A DNA stretch of 64,000 bases from Mucilaginibacter glaciei (GTDB lineage Bacteria; Bacteroidota; Bacteroidia; Sphingobacteriales; Sphingobacteriaceae): contig NZ_JACWMX010000007.1 in NCBI RefSeq assembly GCF_014773245.1, forward strand, positions 62,001 to 126,000, read 5' to 3'. Position 1 is the first letter of the stretch. Each line of letters starts with the position of its first letter. The notes beneath the pieces are model-generated. The model had not been told where the DNA came from and searched no databases. It saw only the letters and a program-made list of their open reading frames with translations. The position numbers and the translations under genes were made by a program. Shown piece after piece: positions 1 to 8,293 of the stretch.

Positions 1-1
1 T

Positions 2-697
2 CTATATCCAACCTATAAGAAAATTGTGCTAGCTGTTTTTATACCAGTCATATTTTTGCTATTCTTTTTATTGCCCACATATGCCACTACATTTCGGGCG
101 AATGCGTGGTCAGGTGATGCGTCTGCCGATGAGGCTAGCGAATTAGCGCTTCATGCAGTGTTAAATTCCGGTGACGAAATAGACGAAACTAATTGGGGCT
201 TTCTTGTTTATCGATTAAGTGAAATAGACATGTTTACTACTTTTGTACAGTCTACTCCGCAACAAATACCCTTTTATAAAACAATGCTAATGAGTCAATC
301 ACTCACCGCTCTTATTCCCAGAATATTCTGGCCCAAAAAACCGAATACAGAGGCTGTGATAATGGAAAGAGTGTACGATGCTGGTGTAGTCAACCGGGCA
401 TCGTCCGTGTCTGCTAAACCAGCTTTTATTGTTGATGCTTACTTGTCTTATGGCGGTTTTGGAGTATGGTTATTTCTATTTATCTACGGGGCGGTTGCAC
501 AATCTATTTCCATCAAAGCCGAGCGCTTATTCGGTGGATACTTGCTGGGCACAGCCCTTATTTTCGCCGGATTGTTTCAGGTATTTTGGCGTGGCTTAAG
601 TCTTGAATTCATTATCAACACAGTTTTTTGGAGTTATATAACTATGCTTATCGTCGCTTGGCTCTTACGTTACAAGAATATATTAAAACCTGCTTAG
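2..697 (+). CDS. O-antigen/capsule polymerase-like membrane protein, 3' part
   Basis: The reading frame is open to the left edge of the window, so the true start lies outside. What remains is very hydrophobic: a membrane segment at once, then a roughly 100-residue polar loop containing LIPRIFWPKKP, then at least three more membrane segments (WLFLFIYGAVA, LLGTALIFAGLFQVFW, WSYITMLIVAWLL). The long extracytoplasmic loop and the IPRIFWPxKP motif are typical of Wzy-type oligosaccharide repeat-unit polymerases, which join lipid-linked sugar repeats at the periplasmic face of the inner membrane. No partner glycosyltransferase is visible in the window. The family call is by motif and topology and could equally be a related O-antigen ligase-like protein. 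It lies on the island side of the integrase remnant and tRNA-Ser, which fits variable surface-polysaccharide cargo. Confidence 0.6.
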   Translation, partial: LYPTYKKIVLAVFIPVIFLLFFLLPTYATTFRANAWSGDASADEASELALHAVLNSGDEIDETNWGFLVYRLSEIDMFTTFVQSTPQQIPFYKTMLMSQSLTALIPRIFWPKKPNTEAVIMERVYDAGVVNRASSVSAKPAFIVDAYLSYGGFGVWLFLFIYGAVAQSISIKAERLFGGYLLGTALIFAGLFQVFWRGLSLEFIINTVFWSYITMLIVAWLLRYKNILKPA

Positions 698-1396
698 CTC
701 ACCCAAACAATCACAACTTCCTAGCTAAGCACTGCCTTTTTGCTAATGTTGCCCCGACTAACTTGGTCAGCTATTTACTACCAATCAAGAAGGTATTCCC
801 AACCCACTTTGAAAAATAAGACCATATGTCCCGCTTAGAAATATACTTTCACATCCAAGACTTAATAAATTATTAGATAATCAAAAGCTTGTAAAATAAC
901 AATAACAGACGAGTAACAATATTGTTACTGACCAGATCGATACCAACAGTGCTATAACCTGTTTTACGGCAGATATGACAATTAACTCATTGAGAAATTT
1001 ATATAACTGATCAATCAACAGGGAGTTTAGTTTAAAATCCAAAAAAACGAGATAAGGCAAATGATGAAAATTGTTTTTGATAATATAATTGCTAAATTAC
1101 AGATTCGGCAACAATTGAGAACTATTGTCAAAACGTCCGAAATAGCCATCGCCCGTTTGAGTTGAGTATTGCTCAACGGTAGATTAAATAGCCTATTTTT
1201 AAAATTCTCTTTATTAAAAAAAAGTCAACGGAAGAAAAAACGTTCATAATATCGACATCTTTGATTGTAGGTGTATGTTATGGAGATGTTGAACACCTGA
1301 TTCCGGGCCAAACTTACCAGGCAATTAGCTGACGCGGGGCGTGCAGCAAACGCTATAACAGCGTGTACAAAAATTGTTATTTAAAAGGTATTTTCA
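698..1396. other. AT-rich stretch without a recognisable gene
   Basis: About 700 bases between the polymerase and the IS21 remnant. It is AT-rich and full of stops in all frames. I see no promoter, RNA or intact coding sequence that I would defend. A short potential hairpin is present near 1155-1181 (CCGTTTGAG against CTCAACGG). The position between cargo and dead mobile elements suggests decayed island DNA. Confidence 0.5.
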
Positions 1397-2013
1397 TTAG
1401 TAGCTGGTTTCCGGTTCAACGTTACGTTTTCTTCTCATAGATTCTCCCTTCAGTTCGATGCGGTGCGGTGCGCATCGTGAACGATCCAGTCCGGGATCGC
1501 ATCAGCAACCGTTTTTTCACCGATCACTTCAAACCATTTGCTTACCCGGTAGCTGTGAGGTTATTATCAGCGAGGTCTTGCCATGCCGATCTTCGATCAT
1601 TTCCATCAGCGCAGCCCTGCTTTGTGCGTCAAAAGGCTGGATACCGAAGTCATCCAGTGTGAGCAGCTGTGTCCTTTCCAGTTTAGCCAGTTCTTTGCTA
1701 TAGGAGCCGTCTGCCTTAGCCATTTTTAGTATAGTGATAACTTAGGCGTGCTGGCATAAAACAATCTGTAGCCGAGCATACAGGCCTGATAGCCGATTGC
1801 AAAAGCCACATAGCTTTTACAGATACCGGTGCTGCCAGTAACCGGTATCTTTTTATTGCGATCAACAAAGGTACAGTCTGCCAGGCGCATGATCCGGTTA
1901 CGGTCAATACTCCTGTCGGCATAGTAATAAACGTCCTCTACAAAGGCTTTATAGCGGAACTTGGCATATTGTATCTGCCATTCTATACGCCCATTTTGCC
2001 GGCCGTCCCATTC
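1397..2013 (-). pseudogene. istB: IS21-family helper ATPase IstB, decayed
   Basis: Read on the minus strand, several frames together give an IstB-like protein: an N-terminal stretch ending AKFRYKAFVEDVYYYADRS, a P-loop region GSTGICKS, the Walker B-like LLTLDDFGIQPFDAQSR, the ITSQLPGK motif, and a C-terminal tail ending EPETSY before TAA at 1397-1399. At least three frameshifts separate these blocks. The P-loop has Cys where the invariant Gly of GxxGxGKS should be. The first part of IstB is missing, because the homology begins directly after the IstA remnant. IstB normally loads and activates the IstA transposase; this copy cannot work. The order of conserved blocks makes the family secure. 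Confidence 0.85.
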
Positions 2014-2250
2014 TGCAAGTTATGGATACAGTAGCTAAGCGCACGCTGGCAGGCCATCGTTAAGCGCTCGTTCCCGGCTTTCTTGGCGATGCCCAGCACT
2101 CCCAAGCAGGATTTAATAGGCCTTCTCCGGGTGTTGCTTCCGGTCAAGGATCTTAAGTATATACAGCCGCACATCCTCATGGATTGAGGCTGCCCAATCT
2201 AAGAACTTATCAGGTGTCCAGTCAGTTACAAAGCGGTGTGTAGTAGCCAT
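2014..2250 (-). pseudogene. istA: IS21-family transposase IstA, C-terminal remnant
   Basis: From the ATG at 2248-2250 one frame reads MATTHRFVTDWTPDKFLDWAA and continues to KILDRKQHPEKAY before a stop at 2113-2115. The next frame carries on with KSCLGVLGIAKKAGNERL and the ACQRALSY segment. This is the conserved C-terminal end of IstA transposases of Bacteroidota IS21 elements. An in-frame TAA also stands just upstream of the ATG, and the DDE catalytic part is absent. The homology runs straight into IstB residues around 2013, so a deletion has removed the end of istA and the start of istB. Confidence 0.8.
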
Positions 2251-2267
2251 GTGGTCTTAATCGATGG

Positions 2268-2843
2268 TATATTAGTAATATTTTTCAGGGTCGAGTTGTG
2301 ATTCAAATTCTTCACTGTACGACACCAGTGAAGCAGTTATTTGATAAACTCCAAATCAAGAGACAGAACGTTGATATCGTCTGCTTGATACTCCGACCTT
2401 AAAAATTGTACAATATGCTTGTAGGATGTATCAAATGGGATCCAGGTCCCTTTTGCCAGACCCTTACCTATCATTTCCTGTATATCATCATTGTGCTTTT
2501 TTAAAAAGCACAATCAAATTTCTTTGTCGCTGTTCTGCGCCGCTTAAAATATTGACTATCGCCATGGCTGTGATAACCCTCCACCTTTGATTAATTTTCT
2601 CCTTGCTTCATAGGCTCTATTTTGTAATACGTCCGGATATTCATTTATCGCTCTGGCATCTTCCTTGTTTCCAATCGCATGATTTGCCATGCCACTCCAG
2701 CGGCTGGGTTCCCATGACCTCTTCACTGACATTTCTTTTGGAACTCCATCTACTGTAACTCGCAGATACACGTACATAAGGCCACCCAGTGTAATTTCGA
2801 GGTTGTTTCAAAAAAACAACAGGCCTATACTTTTTTCTAACAT
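2268..2843 (-). pseudogene. Tyrosine integrase, N-terminal arm and core-binding remnant
   Basis: Three minus-strand frames together rebuild the N-terminus of a Bacteroidota tyrosine recombinase: MLEKSIGLLFF, then FLKQPRNYTG, then MYVYLRVTVDGVPKEMSVKR (arm-type DNA-binding domain). The core-binding (SAM-like) domain follows, with EQRQRNLIVLFKKHNDD, GKGLAKGTW and NHNSTLKNITNI. One shift lies in a run of seven T and one in a GGG, and a TAA interrupts the frame after LDLEFIK. The catalytic domain (R-H-R-Y) is missing; the sequence stops where the IS21 remnant begins at about 2260. The gene reads away from the tRNA-Ser next to it, the usual layout of an island integrated at a tRNA 3' end. Confidence 0.8.
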
Positions 2844-2910
2844 AGCGACACATTTAAAAGGTGAATAAATATCGAAATTCGGCTAATAAAAATCAAGACG
2901 TTTAGCGCAA

Positions 2911-2945
2911 GAACATGTTGTATGTCAATAAATTACAACATGTTC
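2911..2945. repeat. Perfect 12-bp inverted repeat beside integrase remnant
   Basis: GAACATGTTGTA at 2911-2922 is mirrored exactly by TACAACATGTTC at 2934-2945, with an 11-base AT-rich spacer. A run of T follows on the plus strand (2954-2960), so it could fold as a terminator for plus-strand transcription. It could also be a binding site for a recombination directionality factor. It lies between the integrase remnant and the tRNA-Ser. Confidence 0.6.
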
Positions 2946-3022
2946 GACTCGTCTTTTTTTCGAAAAAAACGACGCACTAAAGATTTTCGAATTCTAACAT
3001 ATTTTAACGATTCCCGGAAACG

Positions 3023-3057
3023 AAAAAAGCCTGTAATTCATTGAATTACAGGCTTTT
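3023..3057 (-). terminator. Rho-independent terminator of tRNA-Ser
   Basis: A perfect 14-bp stem (3025-3038 with 3044-3057, core GCCTGTAATT) and a 5-base loop. Read on the minus strand it is followed by a T tract from 3028 to 3023. It begins about 20 bases after the tRNA 3' end and points the same way. Confidence 0.8.
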
Positions 3058-3078
3058 GATGTGTTTTGATTATCAATC

Positions 3079-3168
3079 TGGCGGTGAGGGAGGGATTCGA
3101 ACCCTCGGTACAGTTTCCCGTACGTCAGTTTAGCAAACTGATCCTTTCGGCCTCTCAGGCACCTCACC
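3079..3168 (-). tRNA. tRNA-Ser, anticodon GCT
   Basis: The minus strand begins GGTGAGG at 3168, pairs with CCTCACC at the other end, and has discriminator G and an encoded CCA (3079-3081). The anticodon arm reads CAGTTTGCTAAACTG, giving anticodon GCU, which decodes AGC/AGU serine codons. A long variable arm of class II type follows, and the T arm contains GGTTCGAATCC. Length is about 90 nt with CCA. All paired regions look intact. The 3' end points at the integrase remnant, so this gene is the probable insertion site of the island on the left. Confidence 0.95.
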
Positions 3169-3249
3169 GTATTTTTGCTACACTTCCCTTTTTTCAGGGA
3201 TTGCAAATATAGTAATTCGCTTAAGCTGTCAAAAAAATAAATCAGATTT

Positions 3250-5316
3250 TTAATAATCAATCCGTACGTGGTAAATACTCATCAACATCCGCTTAAAGAT
3301 CTGTTTAATGGTTTCCAGATCCTTTAAAGTTATATTACTGTCTTTCAGTTGGTTTTGATCGAGCTTGTATTTAACAATGCGGTCAACCAGTACACCTATC
3401 GATTCTTCGTCGGGCTCTTTTAAGGAACGCGATGCTGCCTCAACCGAGTCGGCAAGCATCAAAACACCCGCCTCTTTTGAGAACGGAACCGGCCCCGGGT
3501 ACCTGAAAATATTCTCATCGACGAACTTTTCAGGGAAATTTTTCAAAAACGACTGGTAAAAATAATCAACCCGGGTGTTTCCATGATGTGTGCGGATAAA
3601 GTCGATAACAATTTCGGGCAGGTTAGCCTTCCGGGCCATTTCTATGCCTTTACTTACGTGGCGAATAATAATTTGAGCGCTCTCTTCATAAGGCAGTTTA
3701 TCATGCGGATTAAACCCTGAGTTTTGATTCTCGATAAAGAAAAGTGGGTTTTCCATTTTACCGATATCGTGATACAAAGCCCCTGCCCTCACCAATAATG
3801 CGTTACCTCCAATTGCAAATATGGCGTTCTCGGCCAGGTTGGCTACCTGTAATGAATGTTGAAAGGTACCGGGAGCGCTAAATGCCATATCACGCAATAA
3901 CTTCGCGTTGGTATTGGTCAGTTCTATCAGGGTGATATCTGATGTAATGGCAAACACTTTTTCAAACGCGTAAATGAGCGGGTAAGCCAGCAACGTTAAC
4001 ATTACACTTACAGCAAATGGCACAAAATCAACCCAATCGATACTGGTAAAAGATCCTTCGCGGGTTAATGAAATGCCCAGGAAGGATACAAAGTAAGTAA
4101 AGGTGATAATAAGTGCCGAGATCAGGAATTGCTCTCTGCGGATAAGATTTTTAATACTATAAATAGATACCATACCCGCTGTGATCTCGAAAAAGGCAAA
4201 CTCAAAGCTGTTTGGCACAAAAAAGCCTGCAATTAGTACTACCAGCAAATGAATGTTTAGGGCTAAACGAGTATCAAACAATATCCGGATGATGATTGGC
4301 ACAATACAGTAAGGGATGTAATATAAATTGGGCAACTGTAGCTTTAAAGCCAGCGAAAGTGTTGCCAGCATGGCCGTTATTACCAGCAGTATCAGGCTCA
4401 CCAGCCGGTTATCATCAAAAATGTCCCTACGGAAAAGGTAAAGGAACACCATTAATAAGGTAATGGCGATACCAACCAATAAAAATTGACCCAGCAATAC
4501 CAATTTACGGTTACCGTTTATTCGGGCGTTATCTTCAAAAGCCTTTTTGTACGAAGCCAGCTTTTGATAAGCTTCATCATTAATAACCGACCCCTTGCCA
4601 ATAATCGTCTCCCCCTTTTGCACCATCCCTCTTGTTATAGAAAGGTTGTCGGTCACCTCCTCTTCCAAATGAGTTGTTAATTTAGAATCATAGGTAAGGT
4701 TAGTTTGCACCCTGTCTTGCACCAGGTTAAGTAAAAAGGCCTTATCAAGGCCGGGTGTTTTACTTATTATAAAATCGCAGTAAGCTATAGCGCGCTCGCG
4801 CGTAAACAGGTCTGAAGTGTTTCTTTCTACAGCAACGTTGTGGTCAAGTATGGTTATAGGGTAATTGGGGCTTTTGACCTGGTATTTTGCATTCAGTTTT
4901 AGCACGCCTTTATCGTATACATAGGCAAGTAGCTCTACTCCCTTTCGCAGATATTCGGGTTTAAGCTTATCATTAATACCAGCATTATGCCATTTAACTT
5001 CAAGGTCGTTTTTAAAACCTTCGGTTAATTGAGCAACCATTAAGTTATCACGCTGATATATTGGGGTAATGGTGGCAAGCGCGGCGCGCTTATCAGCCTC
5101 AATTTCCTGGTTGGTTTTTAGTATGGCGAAGTTGTAGGGCGATATCAGGTCCTTTTGGCTCCAGATGCGCCCTTTCTCATACTCGTAACCAAATTTGGCC
5201 TGCTTTGGTAAAGCATATACAATTACGGATATACTCACCAGCATCATAAAATATTTAACATTAAGTGCGTATTTGCGCAGTAATGCCTTTTGCCTTGACG
5301 TTGAAAGTTTTGCCAT
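3250..5316 (-). CDS. 7TM-HD family phosphohydrolase (PgpH-like)
   Basis: A 688-residue membrane protein. It starts with a short cytoplasmic tail and a signal-anchor helix near residues 20-40. An extracytoplasmic 7TMR-HDED-type domain follows to about 280, then a block of about seven membrane helices to about 480. The C-terminal HD domain carries FQHSLQVANLAENA, HDIGKMENP (near residue 515) and the later HH of IRTHHGN. HD proteins with this layout (PgpH type) hydrolyse cyclic di-AMP; that activity is inferred from the family. The start is taken at ATG 5314-5316 (MAKLSTSRQ); an in-frame ATG at 5329-5331 would add five residues. The gene diverges from the SPFH gene. Confidence 0.88.
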   Translation of the reverse strand: MAKLSTSRQKALLRKYALNVKYFMMLVSISVIVYALPKQAKFGYEYEKGRIWSQKDLISPYNFAILKTNQEIEADKRAALATITPIYQRDNLMVAQLTEGFKNDLEVKWHNAGINDKLKPEYLRKGVELLAYVYDKGVLKLNAKYQVKSPNYPITILDHNVAVERNTSDLFTRERAIAYCDFIISKTPGLDKAFLLNLVQDRVQTNLTYDSKLTTHLEEEVTDNLSITRGMVQKGETIIGKGSVINDEAYQKLASYKKAFEDNARINGNRKLVLLGQFLLVGIAITLLMVFLYLFRRDIFDDNRLVSLILLVITAMLATLSLALKLQLPNLYYIPYCIVPIIIRILFDTRLALNIHLLVVLIAGFFVPNSFEFAFFEITAGMVSIYSIKNLIRREQFLISALIITFTYFVSFLGISLTREGSFTSIDWVDFVPFAVSVMLTLLAYPLIYAFEKVFAITSDITLIELTNTNAKLLRDMAFSAPGTFQHSLQVANLAENAIFAIGGNALLVRAGALYHDIGKMENPLFFIENQNSGFNPHDKLPYEESAQIIIRHVSKGIEMARKANLPEIVIDFIRTHHGNTRVDYFYQSFLKNFPEKFVDENIFRYPGPVPFSKEAGVLMLADSVEAASRSLKEPDEESIGVLVDRIVKYKLDQNQLKDSNITLKDLETIKQIFKRMLMSIYHVRIDY

Positions 5317-5430
5317 TGATATATATCTCAATGGTAAAAATAATATAAGTTTCGGTTATATGCGTTTTTTCTTGTTTTTATCAAATCAAAGTTGATATCT
5401 TTATGATATCATTTTAAATCAATCAAAACC

Positions 5431-6288
5431 ATGAATACCGAAAAAGTTATCACAGCACCATCGGGCTATTTAGCCTTTGTATTAGTATTAGTACTTATTG
5501 CAGGCGCAGCCCTTTGTTTCTGGGCAGAACAGCCCGCTATAGGCGCCATTATTTGTGTCATCAACTTTGTTTTTATATTACCAGGGCTGGCTATTGTCAA
5601 CCCTAATGAATCTAAGGTGCTTACCTTATTTGGTAAATACACCGGCACCGTTAAGCACGACGGCTTTTTTTGGGTAAACCCTTTCACTGTAAAGAAAAAG
5701 GTGTCACTGAGGGCGTTTAACCTGAACGGACAGCAGCTTAAAGTGAACGATAGCGTGGGCAACCCTATCGAGATTGCTGCAGTTATTGTATGGCAAATAA
5801 AAGATACGGCCAAAGCGGTATTCTCTGTAGAGAATTATTTGCAATATGTTAACATACAAAGCGAGGCAGCGGTGAGGCATTTAGCTAACTCTTTCCCTTA
5901 TGACCATATCGAGGATGAAAATGCCAGCATTACTTTGCGCGGCGGATCTGACCAAGTGGGTATCTTACTGGAAAAGGAACTGAATGAACGCCTTGACCGT
6001 GCGGGGATTGAAGTTTTAGAAGCCCGCATCTCGCACCTCGCTTACGCACCCGAGATTGCCCATGCAATGCTGCAACGCCAGCAGGCGTCGGCCATAATCG
6101 CAGCCCGCAGGTTAATTGTAGAAGGAGCTGTAGGGATGGTTGAAATGGCACTGACTAAAATGGAGGAAAAGAATATTATCGAGCTGGACGAAGAACGTAA
6201 AGCAGCCATGGTAAGCAACCTGCTGGTAGTGCTTTGTGGTGATAAAAGTGTATCACCCATTGTAAATACAGGCACTTTATACCACTAA
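5431..6288 (+). CDS. SPFH / band 7 domain protein
   Basis: A 285-residue protein with two N-terminal membrane segments (residues about 10-55), then a band 7 domain starting at [17 protein letters not shown] with [19 protein letters not shown], and a helical C-terminus ([17 protein letters not shown]). SPFH proteins oligomerise on membranes and often organise proteases or membrane microdomains. It is the first gene of a tight trio: one base separates it from the next gene. The short C-terminus, with the [15 protein letters not shown] segment, resembles the Bacteroidota subfamily that travels with an Arc-type protein. A divergent promoter shared with the HD gene is likely in the 114-base gap. 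Confidence 0.85.
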   Translation: MNTEKVITAPSGYLAFVLVLVLIAGAALCFWAEQPAIGAIICVINFVFILPGLAIVNPNESKVLTLFGKYTGTVKHDGFFWVNPFTVKKKVSLRAFNLNGQQLKVNDSVGNPIEIAAVIVWQIKDTAKAVFSVENYLQYVNIQSEAAVRHLANSFPYDHIEDENASITLRGGSDQVGILLEKELNERLDRAGIEVLEARISHLAYAPEIAHAMLQRQQASAIIAARRLIVEGAVGMVEMALTKMEEKNIIELDEERKAAMVSNLLVVLCGDKSVSPIVNTGTLYH

Positions 6289-6289
6289 G

Positions 6290-6814
6290 ATGAACGAATT
6301 CAGAAATTTCGACCAGGTAAAAACCGCTGAGCTATTTGTTAAAAGGCACAAGTGGTTTTTTCCCTATTTCGAGTTAACAGACGGGCAGTTTGTTTATGGT
6401 AAATTAAGTTATAAAAACAACTATAAACGCTATGCGATAATAGAAACAGCCGATGGGTTTTGGACCATTAAGATGAAAGGCCTTTTAAAACGTAATTTAT
6501 TAATTAACAAGGGCGACGATGAAACCATTGGTACATTAATACCTGCTACCTGGAAAAGGGACATATTACTCGAAATGGAGAACGGCTTTAAAGCTACTTA
6601 TCTGTACAAAAAGTTTTTTGCCCGTTCGCTCACTTTGAGCCACGACATGTACGGTGATATCATCAATCTGAAGCAGGAATGGTGGAGTTTCAGTAAACCG
6701 TTCACGGTAACGTATGATCCTTCCGTAAAAACAAACGATATGCCACCCATCCCTTTATTAGCATTAATTGGGTTGCATTTAACACTGATACGACAAGCGC
6801 AGGCTGCAAGCTAA
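6290..6814 (+). CDS. Conserved protein of unknown function in SPFH operon
   Basis: A 174-residue protein with no signal peptide. It is rich in aromatic and basic residues (RHKWFFPYFEL, YKNNYKRYAII, YLYKKFFARS). The C-terminus ends in a proline-rich turn and one hydrophobic stretch, IPLLALIGLHLTLI, which could anchor it to the membrane. The pattern of beta-strand-like stretches resembles LURP/tubby-type folds only loosely, and I do not claim that family. Its position, one base after the SPFH gene and four before an Arc-like gene, suggests that the three products act together at the membrane. Confidence 0.7.
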   Translation: MNEFRNFDQVKTAELFVKRHKWFFPYFELTDGQFVYGKLSYKNNYKRYAIIETADGFWTIKMKGLLKRNLLINKGDDETIGTLIPATWKRDILLEMENGFKATYLYKKFFARSLTLSHDMYGDIINLKQEWWSFSKPFTVTYDPSVKTNDMPPIPLLALIGLHLTLIRQAQAAS

Positions 6815-6818
6815 AAAT

Positions 6819-6986
6819 ATGGCAGAGAAAAAGGCATTTGTATTAAGGATCAACCCCGATGTGCTCAAAGAAATTGAGGCCTGGGGTGCCGACGAGTTCA
6901 GGAGCACCAATGGGCAAATAGAATATTTGCTGCAGCAGGCACTGAATGACCGGAAGAAATCTGCCCGGAAGAAAAAACAAATTTGA
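6819..6986 (+). CDS. Small Arc-like ribbon-helix-helix protein
   Basis: A 55-residue protein, MAEKKAFVLRINPDVLKEIE... to KKKQI. It has a short beta strand (KAFVLRI), then two helices (PDVLKEIEAWGADEF and TNGQIEYLLQQALND), the Arc/MetJ ribbon-helix-helix arrangement, and ends in a strongly basic tail. Arc-type proteins bind DNA as dimers. Genes of this kind follow SPFH genes in other Bacteroidota, as far as I recall. The start ATG at 6819 lies four bases after the previous stop, so translational coupling is likely. It could autoregulate the trio or have moved to a non-DNA role. Confidence 0.8.
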   Translation: MAEKKAFVLRINPDVLKEIEAWGADEFRSTNGQIEYLLQQALNDRKKSARKKKQI

Positions 6987-7071
6987 TATGCATGCATAAT
7001 AAATTTGCCTTTTCTCGTTAAGCTTTAAACAAATAAGCTAAATTTGGCCACCAATTATTTAAGACAATTTC

Positions 7072-8250
7072 ATGAAAGAAGTACATATCGTATCAGCCAC
7101 ACGTACACCTATTGGCAGTTTTGGTGGCGGCTTGGCAGCATTATCAGCAACGCAGTTAGGCGCTGTTGTTATCAAATCGGCGGTTGAAAAGGCCGGATTG
7201 AAACCTACCGATATCCAGGAAGTGTACATGGGTAATGTGCTATCAGCTAATTTGGGCCAGGCACCCGCAACCCAGGCAGCTGTTTATGCAGGCCTTCCTT
7301 ATTTACCGGCTACTACGATTAATAAAGTGTGCGCATCAGGAATGAAGGCCATTATGCTGGCCGCCCAAAGCATTGCCAATGGCGATAACGAGATTGTTTT
7401 AGCCGGCGGTATGGAAAGCATGAGCAATGTACCCTACTATTTAGATAAGGCCCGTAACGGCTACCGCTTAGGGAACGGTCAAATTACCGACGGATTGGTT
7501 AAAGACGGGCTTTGGGATGTATATAACGATTACCACATGGGGTCTGCTGCCGAGCTCTGCGCGGTCGATTGCAATGTAACCCGTGAAGAGCAGGACGCAT
7601 TCGCCATAGAATCATACAAACGGGCACAAGCTGCACAAAGCGCGGGCAAGTTCAATAATGAGATAACACCGGTTGAGTTAAAGGATAAAAAGGGCGAGGT
7701 TACTTTATTCAGTACTGACGAAGAACCTGCGGCTGTAAAGTTTGATAAGATCCCTACATTGAAACCGGTATTTAAGAAAGATGGCAGCGTTACAGCAGCT
7801 AATGCATCAACCTTAAATGACGGTGCTTCTGCATTAGTGCTGATGAGTAAAGAAAAAGCCGAAGCTATGGGTATTAAACCCTTAGCCAGGATAGTATCAT
7901 TCGCCGATGCACAACAAGCACCCGAATATTTTACTACCGCTCCGTCTAAAGCAATCCCGCTGGCTTTAAATAAAGCAGGATTAGCTTCAGAACAAATAGA
8001 CTTTTTTGAGATCAACGAGGCATTCTCGGTAGTATCTGTAGCCAATAACAAAATATTGAAGTTAGACCCTGCAAAGGTTAACGTTAATGGTGGCGCTGTG
8101 GCTATCGGCCACCCGCTGGGGGCTTCGGGCGCGCGTATCATTGTAACCCTCATAAATGTTTTGCAGCAAAACAATGGGAAGTTTGGGGCAGCCGGCATTT
8201 GTAACGGCGGCGGCGGGGCCAGCGCAATGGTTATCGAAAACTTAGTATAA
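7072..8250 (+). CDS. Acetyl-CoA C-acetyltransferase (thiolase)
   Basis: A 392-residue thiolase, normal length for the family. It has the active-site Cys87 in NKVCASGMKAIM, the GGMESMSNVPYY block, NEAFSVVS, the GHPLGASGARI histidine motif and the C-terminal CNGGGGASAMVIE with the second Cys. It condenses two acetyl-CoA to acetoacetyl-CoA or runs in reverse. Closest by motif is the biosynthetic/AtoB type, not the long-chain FadA type. It has its own start after an 85-base gap; the sequence TAAATTTG at 7039-7046 resembles a -7 box, but I see no matching -33 element at the right distance. No other beta-oxidation gene is adjacent. Confidence 0.92.
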   Translation: MKEVHIVSATRTPIGSFGGGLAALSATQLGAVVIKSAVEKAGLKPTDIQEVYMGNVLSANLGQAPATQAAVYAGLPYLPATTINKVCASGMKAIMLAAQSIANGDNEIVLAGGMESMSNVPYYLDKARNGYRLGNGQITDGLVKDGLWDVYNDYHMGSAAELCAVDCNVTREEQDAFAIESYKRAQAAQSAGKFNNEITPVELKDKKGEVTLFSTDEEPAAVKFDKIPTLKPVFKKDGSVTAANASTLNDGASALVLMSKEKAEAMGIKPLARIVSFADAQQAPEYFTTAPSKAIPLALNKAGLASEQIDFFEINEAFSVVSVANNKILKLDPAKVNVNGGAVAIGHPLGASGARIIVTLINVLQQNNGKFGAAGICNGGGGASAMVIENLV

Positions 8251-8293
8251 TTGCATTTGCAATAAGTCGCCCTAATTATCGTAATAAATATTA

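Noticed and set aside
1270-1390. Possible short trace of a REP-associated transposase (GQTYQAIS then RGACSKRYN)
   Set aside because: Too short, contains a stop, and the match to the GxTYHxxxRG pattern could be chance.
7039-7046. TAAATTTG as -7 box of the thiolase gene
   Set aside because: No TTTG lies at the 19-23 base distance; the nearest is about 31 bases upstream.
7530-8198. Long minus-strand reading frame opposite the thiolase
   Set aside because: Shadow of a strongly conserved thiolase; rich in Ser/Ala/Pro with no motif.
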